Assembly (NCBI RefSeq): GCF_900454495.1
Contig: NZ_UGSI01000001.1
Location: 2,294,001-2,358,000, forward strand
Source of the DNA: Paenibacillus macerans
Lineage (GTDB): Bacteria > Bacillota > Bacilli > Paenibacillales > Paenibacillaceae
DNA: 64,000 nucleotides
Reading direction: 5' to 3'
The translations under genes and the position numbers were made by a program. Below, one piece after another: positions 23,993-31,944 of the stretch; position 1 is the first letter of the stretch; each line of letters starts with the position of its first letter. The notes under the pieces are model-generated. The model saw nothing but the letters and a program-made list of their open reading frames with translations. It was not told the origin of the DNA and made no database searches.

Positions 23993-24865
23993 TCAGCTAT
24001 CCAGCGTTTTCGTTCCGACTCGGTAGTTGATCAAAGTAATGACCAGCGTAATGACGAGCAAGAAAATGGAGAGCGCCGAAGCATATCCCATTTCATACTG
24101 CGCGAAAGAGGTATCCACAATGCTGTTGACGATCGTATTCGTCGCGTTCAGCGGCCCGCCTTTGGTCATCACGTAAACGTAATCGAAGACTTGGAACGAG
24201 CGGATCGTCGCGGTCACGAAAATGAAAAACGTCATCGGATTTAAGAGCGGCACGGTGATCCGGAAAAAAATGCGCAGTTTCGAAGCCCCGTCGATGCTGG
24301 CCGCCTCGTACAATTCCTGCGAGATCGATTGCAGACCCGCCAAGTATACGATCAACGCGTATCCGGTCCCGACCCAGATGCCGAGAATACTGATCGACAT
24401 CAAGGCGTACTGCGCATCCCCCAGCCAATTGACCGGATTCAGATGCAGCCCCTTTAGCACCGCATTAAACGGACCGCTCTGAAAGTCATACAAGTAGAGC
24501 CATGTCATGGATACCGCGACCCCGGAGATGACGCTCGGCAAATACAACCCCGCACGGAAAAAAGAAAGCCCTTTAATTTTCGAATTCAACAAAACGGCCA
24601 GAACCAAACCGAGCGCCATCTGCGGCAGGACCGACACGATCCAAAACACAAACGTATTTTTGACGGCGCCCATAAACAATTGATCTTCCAGCATCCGTTC
24701 GTAATTGGACAACCCCACCCAATGGCCGGGGGACAAGATGCTGTAGTTGGTGAAACTTAAATAGATGACGCATAAAAGGGGAACAAAAATAAAAATGAAG
24801 TAGATAAGCACGTTTGGCAATATCAATAGATAGGGCGTTAGTTTTCTTCTCCAGGTCGCGTTCAT
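23993..24865 (-). CDS. Carbohydrate ABC permease, MalF/LacF type
   Basis: Membrane permease of 290 residues with an N-terminal membrane anchor (TPYLLILPNVLIYFIFIFVP) and the EAA loop LYEAASIDGASKLRIFFRIT. The start at 24865 follows GGGG. In-frame starts 24-48 bases earlier are possible, since GGGG also precedes an ATG there. It pairs with the MalG-type permease and the binding protein as a CUT1 importer. Ligand specificity cannot be told from sequence; the flanking sulfatases suggest a sulfated oligosaccharide. Confidence 0.87.
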   Translation of the reverse strand: MNATWRRKLTPYLLILPNVLIYFIFIFVPLLCVIYLSFTNYSILSPGHWVGLSNYERMLEDQLFMGAVKNTFVFWIVSVLPQMALGLVLAVLLNSKIKGLSFFRAGLYLPSVISGVAVSMTWLYLYDFQSGPFNAVLKGLHLNPVNWLGDAQYALMSISILGIWVGTGYALIVYLAGLQSISQELYEAASIDGASKLRIFFRITVPLLNPMTFFIFVTATIRSFQVFDYVYVMTKGGPLNATNTIVNSIVDTSFAQYEMGYASALSIFLLVITLVITLINYRVGTKTLDS

Positions 24866-24934
24866 GCGTTTTCCCCTTTCCATAAAGGCCCCCTGAGCAT
24901 AACAGCAGCACATAGGGGCCCCGGAATTCGCTTT

Positions 24935-26251
24935 TTACTTTTTGGCGCTTTCTTGCCGGGCCGCTTCCGCGGCATCCTCCATCGCTTGCTCCGGCGATTT
25001 TTTCCCGAAGTAGGCTTCTTCCAAGCCGATCCGCAGGTACTTGACGATCGTATTCCAGTTGGCCGAAGGCAAATAGCTGCTGGCGTCGTTCATCGATTCA
25101 AAAATAACTTCATTAGCTGGATCCAGTTTCACGAACTCGTCTTGGAGCGATTTCAGCGGCGGGATGTAGCCGGATGCTTTGGAGAACGGCAGCATTTCTT
25201 CCGGCGAGAACATAAATTTCAGGAATTCCCAAGCTTCTTGCGGGTGTTCGGTTTTCTTGGCCATGGTCATGAACGTTCCCAGCATCAGCGAGGTTTGCTC
25301 GCCGTTTGGCCCTTTCGGCGGCAGGGAATACCCGAGATTCTCCGCGCCGATCGACTTGCTTAACTGCGTCAATGAATAGGAGCTGGCAAAAGACATGGCC
25401 GCCAAATTGTTTTGGAACAAGGTTCCCGTTACGTTCACATCCGTCTGAAACACGATATCTTTATCTTTCACGAGATCCATGACCTGCTCCAGAACCTTAA
25501 TCGACTCCGGCGAATCGAATGTCGGATTGCCTTTCTCGTCATACAAGTTCAAACCGTTAAGCAGCAGCAGGCTTAAGTACGATTGTTCCGAGTTCGCGTT
25601 GTTGACGGTGCTCGTCGTAATATCGAGTCCGGAGCGCACGGCTTTTCCGTTCTCTTTCTTGGCCAGCTTCTTGGCGAATTCAAACAATTCGGCATAAGTC
25701 TTTGGCGGTTGTTCGGGATCAAGTCCTGCTTCCCGGAAATAGTCCTTTCTCCAAACAAACGGACGGATCTCGGGAATCAGCAGGCCGTACAGTCCGCCGT
25801 TCCATTCCCCGGCTTTCAGGATGTCCGGAAAGAAATCGTCTTTGCCGGACCAACTGTCATTTTGGATCAAGGTGTTCAAATCCATATAATTGCCCTGGTC
25901 GACCGTCGAGATCAATTGGCCGAATCCGAGCCCGTGGACGTCCGGCTGAATGCCGCCGGCGTAGGCCACCGATAATTTTTGGAAGTAATCGGAGAAAGGG
26001 ATGGTCGTGATTTCCACCTTAATGTTCTCGTGCGTTTTCTCGAAGTCGGCGCCGATTTGCTTATACACCGCGTCGAGTTCCGGCGTATTGATCGGTACCC
26101 ATACCTTTAGCGTCACCTGCTCCCCCGCGGTGTTTCCCCCTTTGCTTCCGCTTGTTTCCGCGTTTCCGCCGCCAGACGAACACGCGGAAACCAACAGGAC
26201 GAGCGTGGCCATGAATAACGATAGAAAAGCTTTTCCCCTTTTTTGCAACAT
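24935..26251 (-). CDS. Sugar ABC transporter substrate-binding lipoprotein
   Basis: Family 1 extracellular solute-binding protein of 438 residues. The lipoprotein signal ends in LLVSAC (Cys24) and is followed by a Ser/Gly-rich tether. The body has the usual family segments LKVWVP, GGIQPDVHGLGFGQL, and a tryptophan-rich region near PEIRPFVWRKDYF. The start at 26251 follows GGGGGGA. It is the first structural gene downstream of the AraC-type membrane sensor, the common Paenibacillus arrangement in which the sensor switches on the importer. Confidence 0.88.
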   Translation of the reverse strand: MLQKRGKAFLSLFMATLVLLVSACSSGGGNAETSGSKGGNTAGEQVTLKVWVPINTPELDAVYKQIGADFEKTHENIKVEITTIPFSDYFQKLSVAYAGGIQPDVHGLGFGQLISTVDQGNYMDLNTLIQNDSWSGKDDFFPDILKAGEWNGGLYGLLIPEIRPFVWRKDYFREAGLDPEQPPKTYAELFEFAKKLAKKENGKAVRSGLDITTSTVNNANSEQSYLSLLLLNGLNLYDEKGNPTFDSPESIKVLEQVMDLVKDKDIVFQTDVNVTGTLFQNNLAAMSFASSYSLTQLSKSIGAENLGYSLPPKGPNGEQTSLMLGTFMTMAKKTEHPQEAWEFLKFMFSPEEMLPFSKASGYIPPLKSLQDEFVKLDPANEVIFESMNDASSYLPSANWNTIVKYLRIGLEEAYFGKKSPEQAMEDAAEAARQESAKK

Positions 26252-26453
26252 CGGATCTTCCCCCCGATTTTAAATTTGATCCGCCGATCGAAGCGGCTGA
26301 TCTTGGCTTTGAATATAATCTGCCCGAATCAAAAAAAATAGCGTGCATTTTTGATCCGATGATCATCATTTGCACGCCAGCCCAAATGGTCTTTTTTCGG
26401 CGGATGAACCTTTTTTGAACGATGAATGATTTTTGCTAGTAGAGGTTGTCTCA

Positions 26454-28772
26454 CTAGTAGACCTTGCCCGCATCCAAGCGCTTTACGGTCTCGCGGGTTT
26501 TGCTTTCCCGGTATTGGCCCGGCGTTACGCCGACGTTTTTTTTGAAGATGCGAATGAAACTTTGGGTGTTTATATACCCGACTTTCTCTCCGATCCGCTG
26601 TACCGTCTCCGGCGAATCCGTCAACATTTGTTTGGCCCGTTCGATCCGTAAATCAATCAAATAGTCCATGAAATTTTTGCCCGTGCTTTTTTTGAACAGA
26701 CGGCTTAAATACGCGATACTCAGCTGCAATTCGGCAGCGATGCCGCCAAGCGAAATCTCCCGGTCGTAATTGGCGTTCACGTATTCAAGCACATGCGGCA
26801 TTAATCCGGTGTGATCGGCACGCTCCTCTTCCATGGTTTCAAGCCAATAGGACAGTTTGCTCCTGAACCAGGCCACGGCTTCCTCAATGCTTTCGATGCG
26901 CTGCATGGCCAAATGCATCTCCGCGAATACTTTTTCGACCTGCAGCTTCGAGCCCATCTCCATTAACGCATAGGCGGCCGACATCACGAAATCGATCAAT
27001 AACTGTTGAACAAACATCATCGGATAACCGTCCAAAGACTCCAAAAACAACTTCGTCCGCTCCAGCTCTTCATCGATTTGCCGGATATCGTTGCTTTTGA
27101 CGGCTTGAAGCAAGGCGTCTTTCCGCCCCCGCGAGACTTCGAGCATATCCGCAAAAAACGGGGTTTCATCGTCTTGATCCCAGCACTTCAGCACGTGACA
27201 GCCGCCGCCATATCTTTTACTTTCCATAAAATTGCCGACCCGATTCCAGCTATCCGGAATATGCCGAACATCTTGGACCGGATGGCCGATAACGGCGGTA
27301 ATGGTAATTTTCAAGTAACTGTTGATTTGGTCGACGATTGAATGGATTGCGCTTTCAAGTTGGGCTTTGAAAACTTCTTCCTCCATAGGAACGAAGGCGT
27401 TGGCGATCATGACGATATCCCGGCTTTCGGTATTCCACATCAAAACTTTGAAGGACTGACCGCCCATCTCTTCAGCCATTTTATAAGCAAAAAAGCGCAG
27501 CAAGCTTTGATCCGCCTTGTTATAAGTCTGCAGAAAGTCGTAATATTTATCGATGCGAAACAAAATAACCGAGAACAGGGAAGTGGAAAACGTGAATCCG
27601 AGTTGCGCCATCTGTTCTTGAATATCCGGCCATTCCCCCCGATCGTGATGAAGCAGCCGATAACAAAGGGCTTTTTTCAAGATCGGGATGTTTTTCTGAT
27701 ACATCCATTCGATATTTTCCCGGTGCTCCTTCAAAGCGGCTACGCTGTTAATCAGCACGTTAAGGGAGAAACTTCTGCCGTTCTTGACGCCCGTAACGTT
27801 CGAGCTCCCAACGACTTCTTGAATCGTGCGTATTTTTCCGAAGACACTGCGCATCAGGGTGAACGTATAGAAAATTAACAGGATAAACAGAAGGAAAAAC
27901 GCGAGCCACAGGGCGGAACCGAAATAGATCCCATTCGTTACGCTTCCCTCGGGAACCGCATAAACAAAATTCCATCCCGATAACCGGGCAGGCAAAACAT
28001 CGTAAAAGTAATTTTTGCCGTCCAAAGAAATGGAGTCGGAAGCGCCTGGCTCGAACCGGGGGACGCTGGCCATGGCCTCCTGATCGAGTTGCCCCGTACT
28101 TAACGAAAATAATAAATGCGAGGGCGACTCCAGCCACATCTTTTCCTGCTGGCCGCTCTGAAACGGATTTTGGAACAGTGACTGGCTGTTTAAATTGATT
28201 TTGATAAAACCGATCGGCTCCGCCGCAATATTGGGAATGCTGCGCAGGATATGCACAGCCGGAGGAGACGAGGAGGCAGCCGCAGCAGTGTCATCTATTC
28301 TCCAATTAGCGCCCTTTATGATGTCCGCTCTGCTCGCCGACCATTCCTCATCGCTCATCAGCGGGATATTGACGATTTGGCCATGGTTGTAACGAAACGC
28401 CTGATCGCGCGTGTAGATATCGATGGAGATCATACAGCAAAAATCGGCGCCGCTATTGATGATGTCGGTGAGGCTGATGTCCCCGCCTCGTTCCGTACCC
28501 TTTAATATATTCATCAATTTCTTGTTATTGGATAGATCGACGGACTTCTTGTCCACATCTTGAAATAAATTATTATAGTAATTCTTGAAAAGTGTCTCCG
28601 ATTTTTTGCTTAAATCCTCCAGCCTGGCCTTTTGCTGAAGGTGATTGTAAGCGCTGTTTAAAATGACAAAACCTAAAGCGGCCAGCACAACCAACAGGCC
28701 CAGCGCGGCGGATAAACGATAGAACAAAGACCGGTATTTATCGTTAAAAAGAAGCTCCATCAAACTTTTCAT
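26454..28772 (-). CDS. Membrane-bound AraC-family sensor-regulator
   Basis: One-component regulator of 772 residues. A first membrane helix (about 18-42) and a second (about 285-310, LWLAFFLLFILLIFYTF) enclose an extracytoplasmic Cache-like sensor. A cytoplasmic linker leads to a C-terminal AraC DNA-binding domain (about 670-765, with ISLGGIAAELQLSIAYLSRLF and KVGYINTQSFIRIFKKNVG). It probably senses an extracellular sugar, or the loaded binding protein, and activates the importer and sulfatases downstream. The start at 28772 lies just after a Shine-Dalgarno-like GGGGGGC. There is about 200 bases between its stop and the binding-protein gene, enough for a regulated promoter. Confidence 0.87.
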   Translation of the reverse strand: MKSLMELLFNDKYRSLFYRLSAALGLLVVLAALGFVILNSAYNHLQQKARLEDLSKKSETLFKNYYNNLFQDVDKKSVDLSNNKKLMNILKGTERGGDISLTDIINSGADFCCMISIDIYTRDQAFRYNHGQIVNIPLMSDEEWSASRADIIKGANWRIDDTAAAASSSPPAVHILRSIPNIAAEPIGFIKINLNSQSLFQNPFQSGQQEKMWLESPSHLLFSLSTGQLDQEAMASVPRFEPGASDSISLDGKNYFYDVLPARLSGWNFVYAVPEGSVTNGIYFGSALWLAFFLLFILLIFYTFTLMRSVFGKIRTIQEVVGSSNVTGVKNGRSFSLNVLINSVAALKEHRENIEWMYQKNIPILKKALCYRLLHHDRGEWPDIQEQMAQLGFTFSTSLFSVILFRIDKYYDFLQTYNKADQSLLRFFAYKMAEEMGGQSFKVLMWNTESRDIVMIANAFVPMEEEVFKAQLESAIHSIVDQINSYLKITITAVIGHPVQDVRHIPDSWNRVGNFMESKRYGGGCHVLKCWDQDDETPFFADMLEVSRGRKDALLQAVKSNDIRQIDEELERTKLFLESLDGYPMMFVQQLLIDFVMSAAYALMEMGSKLQVEKVFAEMHLAMQRIESIEEAVAWFRSKLSYWLETMEEERADHTGLMPHVLEYVNANYDREISLGGIAAELQLSIAYLSRLFKKSTGKNFMDYLIDLRIERAKQMLTDSPETVQRIGEKVGYINTQSFIRIFKKNVGVTPGQYRESKTRETVKRLDAGKVY

Positions 28773-28881
28773 GATCCCGTGCCCCCCGTTGTCGATGGAT
28801 AATGTGACAAATCTGTGTCTTTACTTTATTCATCATACCACATTTGTACCGGACGGGAAGGTGAGTGGCGCCATATCTATG

Positions 28882-28911
28882 GAAAAAGCCTGCAATTTAT
28901 TTGCAGGCTCA
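28882..28911 (-). terminator. Terminator of the lipoprotein gene
   Basis: AGCCTGCAA (28887-28895) pairs with TTGCAGGCT (28901-28909). The plus-strand A-run at 28883-28887 gives a T-run on the minus strand. Confidence 0.75.
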
Positions 28912-28962
28912 AATTGATCGAGAAAAAATGAGAATTCAATGCGGCGGTCGGCGCTAGCTAGT

Positions 28963-29994
28963 CTAGTCCACCCAGTACAGTTCTCCCTTGGAATTATACG
29001 AAACCTTGACCGACGGCGCGCCGCTTTTGGTAAAGACCGCATTGCCTGGCTCATTCGCAACCTTGGTCAGCTTGTAGCCGGATAGATCCATCCCCAGCCA
29101 TTTTTTAATTTGGGGAACGGCTGTCTTTTTAAGTTTATCCATGTTTGCATTTTTCAGAGTTTGCATGACTTTATTGATTTGCGCCTCGCTCTTGTTGGCA
29201 GGTTTGTCCTCAAGAAACCCCAAATAAAGTCCTGTTGGTTTATTGGTCTTTTTGTCGATATTCACACTAACCGGGTATTTGGAGGTCGGTGTCCCAAAAC
29301 GCAGTTCATATTGGACGGCATTCGGTTCGGTAATCAGGAATGCTTGGGTCAGCGCCTCCGTTTTTTTGACGTGATCCACCTTCGCGATGACGGCTTTGGC
29401 GGATTTGACCGCTGCCTCAGGGACATCTTGTATCTTCAGGATTTCCAGAGCCATACTCAATTTTCCGTCCAGCACATTTATTGTGGTGTTCTGAACCTCC
29501 GCCGTCATTTGAAGCTTATTTTTGAGCTTCGGATCGGTATCATTGTAGTCCATTCTCAGCCTCACGTGTTCCGCCTGTGCCGAGCCTCCGGAAATTACGG
29601 TATCCAGCGCTTTTTGCATAGCTTCCTGATGGGAAGCGCTCAGGTCGCTCCATTTCATTTTTACACTGATACTATCGATCTCTCCGTTCTTGTTGAAGGT
29701 CACCTCGCCTCCTTCCGCTCCCTGAACATCCAGGATCCAACCGGCAGGGAAGCTCACGGCCTTACCCAATGTAAGTGATTTCCCCGTCAGTTCCTCCAGC
29801 TTCTTTTCAGCCTTTTGAATAGAGGGCGAACTCAATGATGTACCTGCGGCGAAAGCCGGGTTGCTTGAAGAATCCATCCGTGCGCTCGCCTGAACTTCCG
29901 CTTGCTGCACGCATGCAGCAAGCGTCCCTGCCAATACCGTTATTCCCACGGCTTTCATGATAGTGCTATACTTAGATGCTCCAGTTCTGTTCAT
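28963..29994 (-). CDS. Lipoprotein of unknown function, predicted ECF-sigma regulon member
   Basis: Unrecognised 343-residue surface lipoprotein. The signal peptide ends in lipobox LAAC (Cys28), after which a mature protein of about 315 residues follows. It is rich in Lys, Asp and Ser and looks like repeated small beta/alpha modules. GWILDVQGAEGGEVTFNKNG and a C-terminal SVKVSYNSKGELYWVD both resemble strand-turn-strand units. The start at 29994 follows AGGAGGAG. It is transcribed away from an ECF sigma operon. Its promoter region carries the same TAACGTT-N14-GATCTAA pattern as the sigma promoters, so it is probably controlled by that sigma factor. No enzymatic motif was seen. Confidence 0.75.
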   Translation of the reverse strand: MNRTGASKYSTIMKAVGITVLAGTLAACVQQAEVQASARMDSSSNPAFAAGTSLSSPSIQKAEKKLEELTGKSLTLGKAVSFPAGWILDVQGAEGGEVTFNKNGEIDSISVKMKWSDLSASHQEAMQKALDTVISGGSAQAEHVRLRMDYNDTDPKLKNKLQMTAEVQNTTINVLDGKLSMALEILKIQDVPEAAVKSAKAVIAKVDHVKKTEALTQAFLITEPNAVQYELRFGTPTSKYPVSVNIDKKTNKPTGLYLGFLEDKPANKSEAQINKVMQTLKNANMDKLKKTAVPQIKKWLGMDLSGYKLTKVANEPGNAVFTKSGAPSVKVSYNSKGELYWVD

Positions 29995-30045
29995 ACAATG
30001 CTCCTCCTAAATCGTAAGTAAGGTGTCGAATTAATGTTACATAGA

Positions 30046-30076
30046 GTTAGATCACCTTTTTTCCGGGAACGTTACA
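30046..30076 (-). promoter_or_regulatory. ECF-type promoter of the lipoprotein gene
   Basis: The minus strand reads -35 TGTAACGTT (30076-30068), a 14-base spacer, then -10 GATCTAAC (30053-30046). It matches the motif before both sigma genes and before two of the secreted paralogues near 50-51 kb. Confidence 0.65.
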
Positions 30077-30180
30077 TCCTTATTCAATTTATTTTCATAA
30101 GTCCGTCAATATCTTGGCCCTCTTTAGTTTATTGCTTCCTTATATGTACTTGATAGTACGGCATTTTTAAAAATTTAGTA

Positions 30181-30212
30181 TGTAACGTTTATCTTCCGCA
30201 ATGTCATCTAAC
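30181..30212 (+). promoter_or_regulatory. ECF-type promoter of sigma operon 1
   Basis: TGTAACGTT (30181-30189), a 15-base spacer, then CATCTAAC (30205-30212). The AAC-containing -35 and ATCTAA -10 match the other candidates of this class, suggesting autoregulation. Confidence 0.65.
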
Positions 30213-30240
30213 TAATATAAACCGAAAGGAGGTTGCCGTT

Positions 30241-30780
30241 TTGAAACTCGAATCCGATGTCATCAAGGCCCAGGCCGGAGACCGGCATGCTTTCGTTCTG
30301 CTCATGCGCAGCATCGAGACGGACATGTACGGAATGGCTTACAGCATTCTTCAAAATGACGACGATTGTGCCGACGCCTTGCAAGAGACGATGATCCAGG
30401 CCTACCAATCCTTATCTTCATTGCGCGAGCCCAAATTTTTTAAAACCTGGATTTTTCGGATATTGATTAACAAGTGCAATCAGATACACCGCAAAAGAAA
30501 AGCAACCGTAGATATGGCTTCCTTACATTACGAGCCTTCCGTATCAGGGGATGAATATGGGCAGGTTGAATTGCGGCAAGTTGTGGACCAGCTCGATGAG
30601 TCTATGAGGGTTGTAGTAACGTTGCGTTACTTCCAGGACATGCAGATCAGAGAAATCTCGGACTGTCTCGACATTTCCGAGAGTGCGGTCAAAACCCGGC
30701 TGCACCGTGCACGTAAGGCATTGATCAATATGCTCCAATATTCCGGGGAAGGGAAGGCGAAGTTAAATGAAAGCTATTGA
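30241..30780 (+). CDS. ECF sigma-70 family factor 1
   Basis: Extracytoplasmic-function sigma factor of 179 residues. Region 2 (about 10-75) includes the core-binding helix CADALQETMIQAYQ and the -10 recognition segment LREPKFFKTWIFRILINKC. Region 4 (about 115-165) has MQIREISDCLDISESAVKTRLHRAR. The start codon is TTG at 30241, with a strong AAAGGAGG 8 bases upstream and no better start nearby. Its last 14 bases overlap the anti-sigma start, so the two products are coupled. Its own promoter carries the ECF motif. It belongs to the SigV/SigX-like class paired with anti-sigmas having a DUF4179-type ectodomain. Confidence 0.9.
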   Translation: MKLESDVIKAQAGDRHAFVLLMRSIETDMYGMAYSILQNDDDCADALQETMIQAYQSLSSLREPKFFKTWIFRILINKCNQIHRKRKATVDMASLHYEPSVSGDEYGQVELRQVVDQLDESMRVVVTLRYFQDMQIREISDCLDISESAVKTRLHRARKALINMLQYSGEGKAKLNESY

Positions 30781-31870
30781 TTTGAACAAGCAATTGGCTA
30801 TGGAAATGTCGAAAATGGGGGGGGAACGTAAAATACCCGAGCAAGTGAGACAACGACTGGAAGAGACCTACACCAGTATAGAGTTGGGTTTACCGTTGAT
30901 GGAAACAACCGCTGATTTGAAACGCCGGAAAAACACGAATCATCCGTGGCGCAGATTTTCGGTCGCGGCCGCCTCAGCAGTTGTATTAAGTGCCAGTATC
31001 CTTGGAACGGCCTTTGTTTCACCCGCCATGGCCCAATCGCTGAAGCAAGTGCCGGGAATGGGACACGTATTTAACCTGATCGGTGATTTAGGGCTTCAAA
31101 CGGCCGACGAGAAAGGCATCCTGCAAGCCTCACGAGCCGAAGCGAGTCAGGATCGTCTGAAATTGAAAATCTCCGGAATTGTCTTTGACGGTGCGCGTTT
31201 GTCCATGGCCTTGGAGCGTGAAGGAGATGCCGGTGCCAGCGAGCCGCTGAGTGCCCAGCTTGCAAAAACCGAGTTGTTTGTTGACGGGAAACCGTTGGAA
31301 GCCGAACCCGGGAGTTTAGGAGGACCTATTGGTTCAGCGAACGCTACCGTGATGAATTTCACCGATATGAAGGACTTACCCGATCAATTTGAACTGACAG
31401 TCAACCTGTATTTGCAGGGGAATGAAAAACCGTTTCAACTGGTTACGCCCGTTGTCAAAACAGCCGGCCAGAACGTCGTACTGAAGCCGGAAGCCCAATC
31501 CGAAAATAAGATCCTTCGCTTCCGCGTCGATCAAGTGGAGATCACTCCATCCACCGTTGCCGTTGAAACGACCTATACCCAGCTGGTTGACAAGCTGCCG
31601 GATAAGTACTTGGACCCCGCCACATCCGCTCAAACCTTTGACTATGACGTAACGGATGGCCAGGGACATGCGCTGGAGTTCATCAGCGGCAAAGGAGAGA
31701 CCCTGGAAGCCAACCAACCGAAGGGCCTTAGGACTTTGTTTACTCCTTTTGAGAAAGTTCCGGACACGATTGTCATCAAACCTTACGTTTTTCAGTACAG
31801 TTCGGATGGAGGAATTCAAAAGGAATACCTGCCTGAGCTTGAGTTAAGCCTTCCGGTGGATAGGAAGTAA
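30767..31870 (+). CDS. Membrane anti-sigma factor 1 (DUF4179-like)
   Basis: Predicted single-pass membrane protein of 367 residues that holds ECF sigma 1 inactive. The cytoplasmic part covers about residues 1-65. The membrane helix covers about 66-88 (FSVAAASAVVLSASILGTAF). A linker with SLKQVPGMGHVFNLIGDLGL leads to an extracytoplasmic domain (about 120-367) with VFDGARLSMALEREG and a C-terminal beta-rich half (DUF5643-like). It has the same layout as anti-sigma 2 near 53 kb. It overlaps the sigma gene by 14 bases, exactly as in the second locus. Family names are from memory. Confidence 0.82.
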   Translation: MKAIDLNKQLAMEMSKMGGERKIPEQVRQRLEETYTSIELGLPLMETTADLKRRKNTNHPWRRFSVAAASAVVLSASILGTAFVSPAMAQSLKQVPGMGHVFNLIGDLGLQTADEKGILQASRAEASQDRLKLKISGIVFDGARLSMALEREGDAGASEPLSAQLAKTELFVDGKPLEAEPGSLGGPIGSANATVMNFTDMKDLPDQFELTVNLYLQGNEKPFQLVTPVVKTAGQNVVLKPEAQSENKILRFRVDQVEITPSTVAVETTYTQLVDKLPDKYLDPATSAQTFDYDVTDGQGHALEFISGKGETLEANQPKGLRTLFTPFEKVPDTIVIKPYVFQYSSDGGIQKEYLPELELSLPVDRK

Positions 31871-31883
31871 TCTGGCGCCAGCA

Positions 31884-31920
31884 GTAAAAAAGGACTGCCC
31901 GTCTGTGGGCAGTCCTCTGC
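31884..31920. terminator. Terminator between anti-sigma 1 and GH43 genes
   Basis: AGGACTGCCC (31891-31900) pairs with GGGCAGTCCT (31907-31916). An A-run at 31886-31891 gives a T-run for the minus-strand GH43 gene, and the stem can also stop the plus-strand operon. Confidence 0.65.
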
Positions 31921-31944
31921 AGTTTATTTGCAGGCTCTTTGTCA

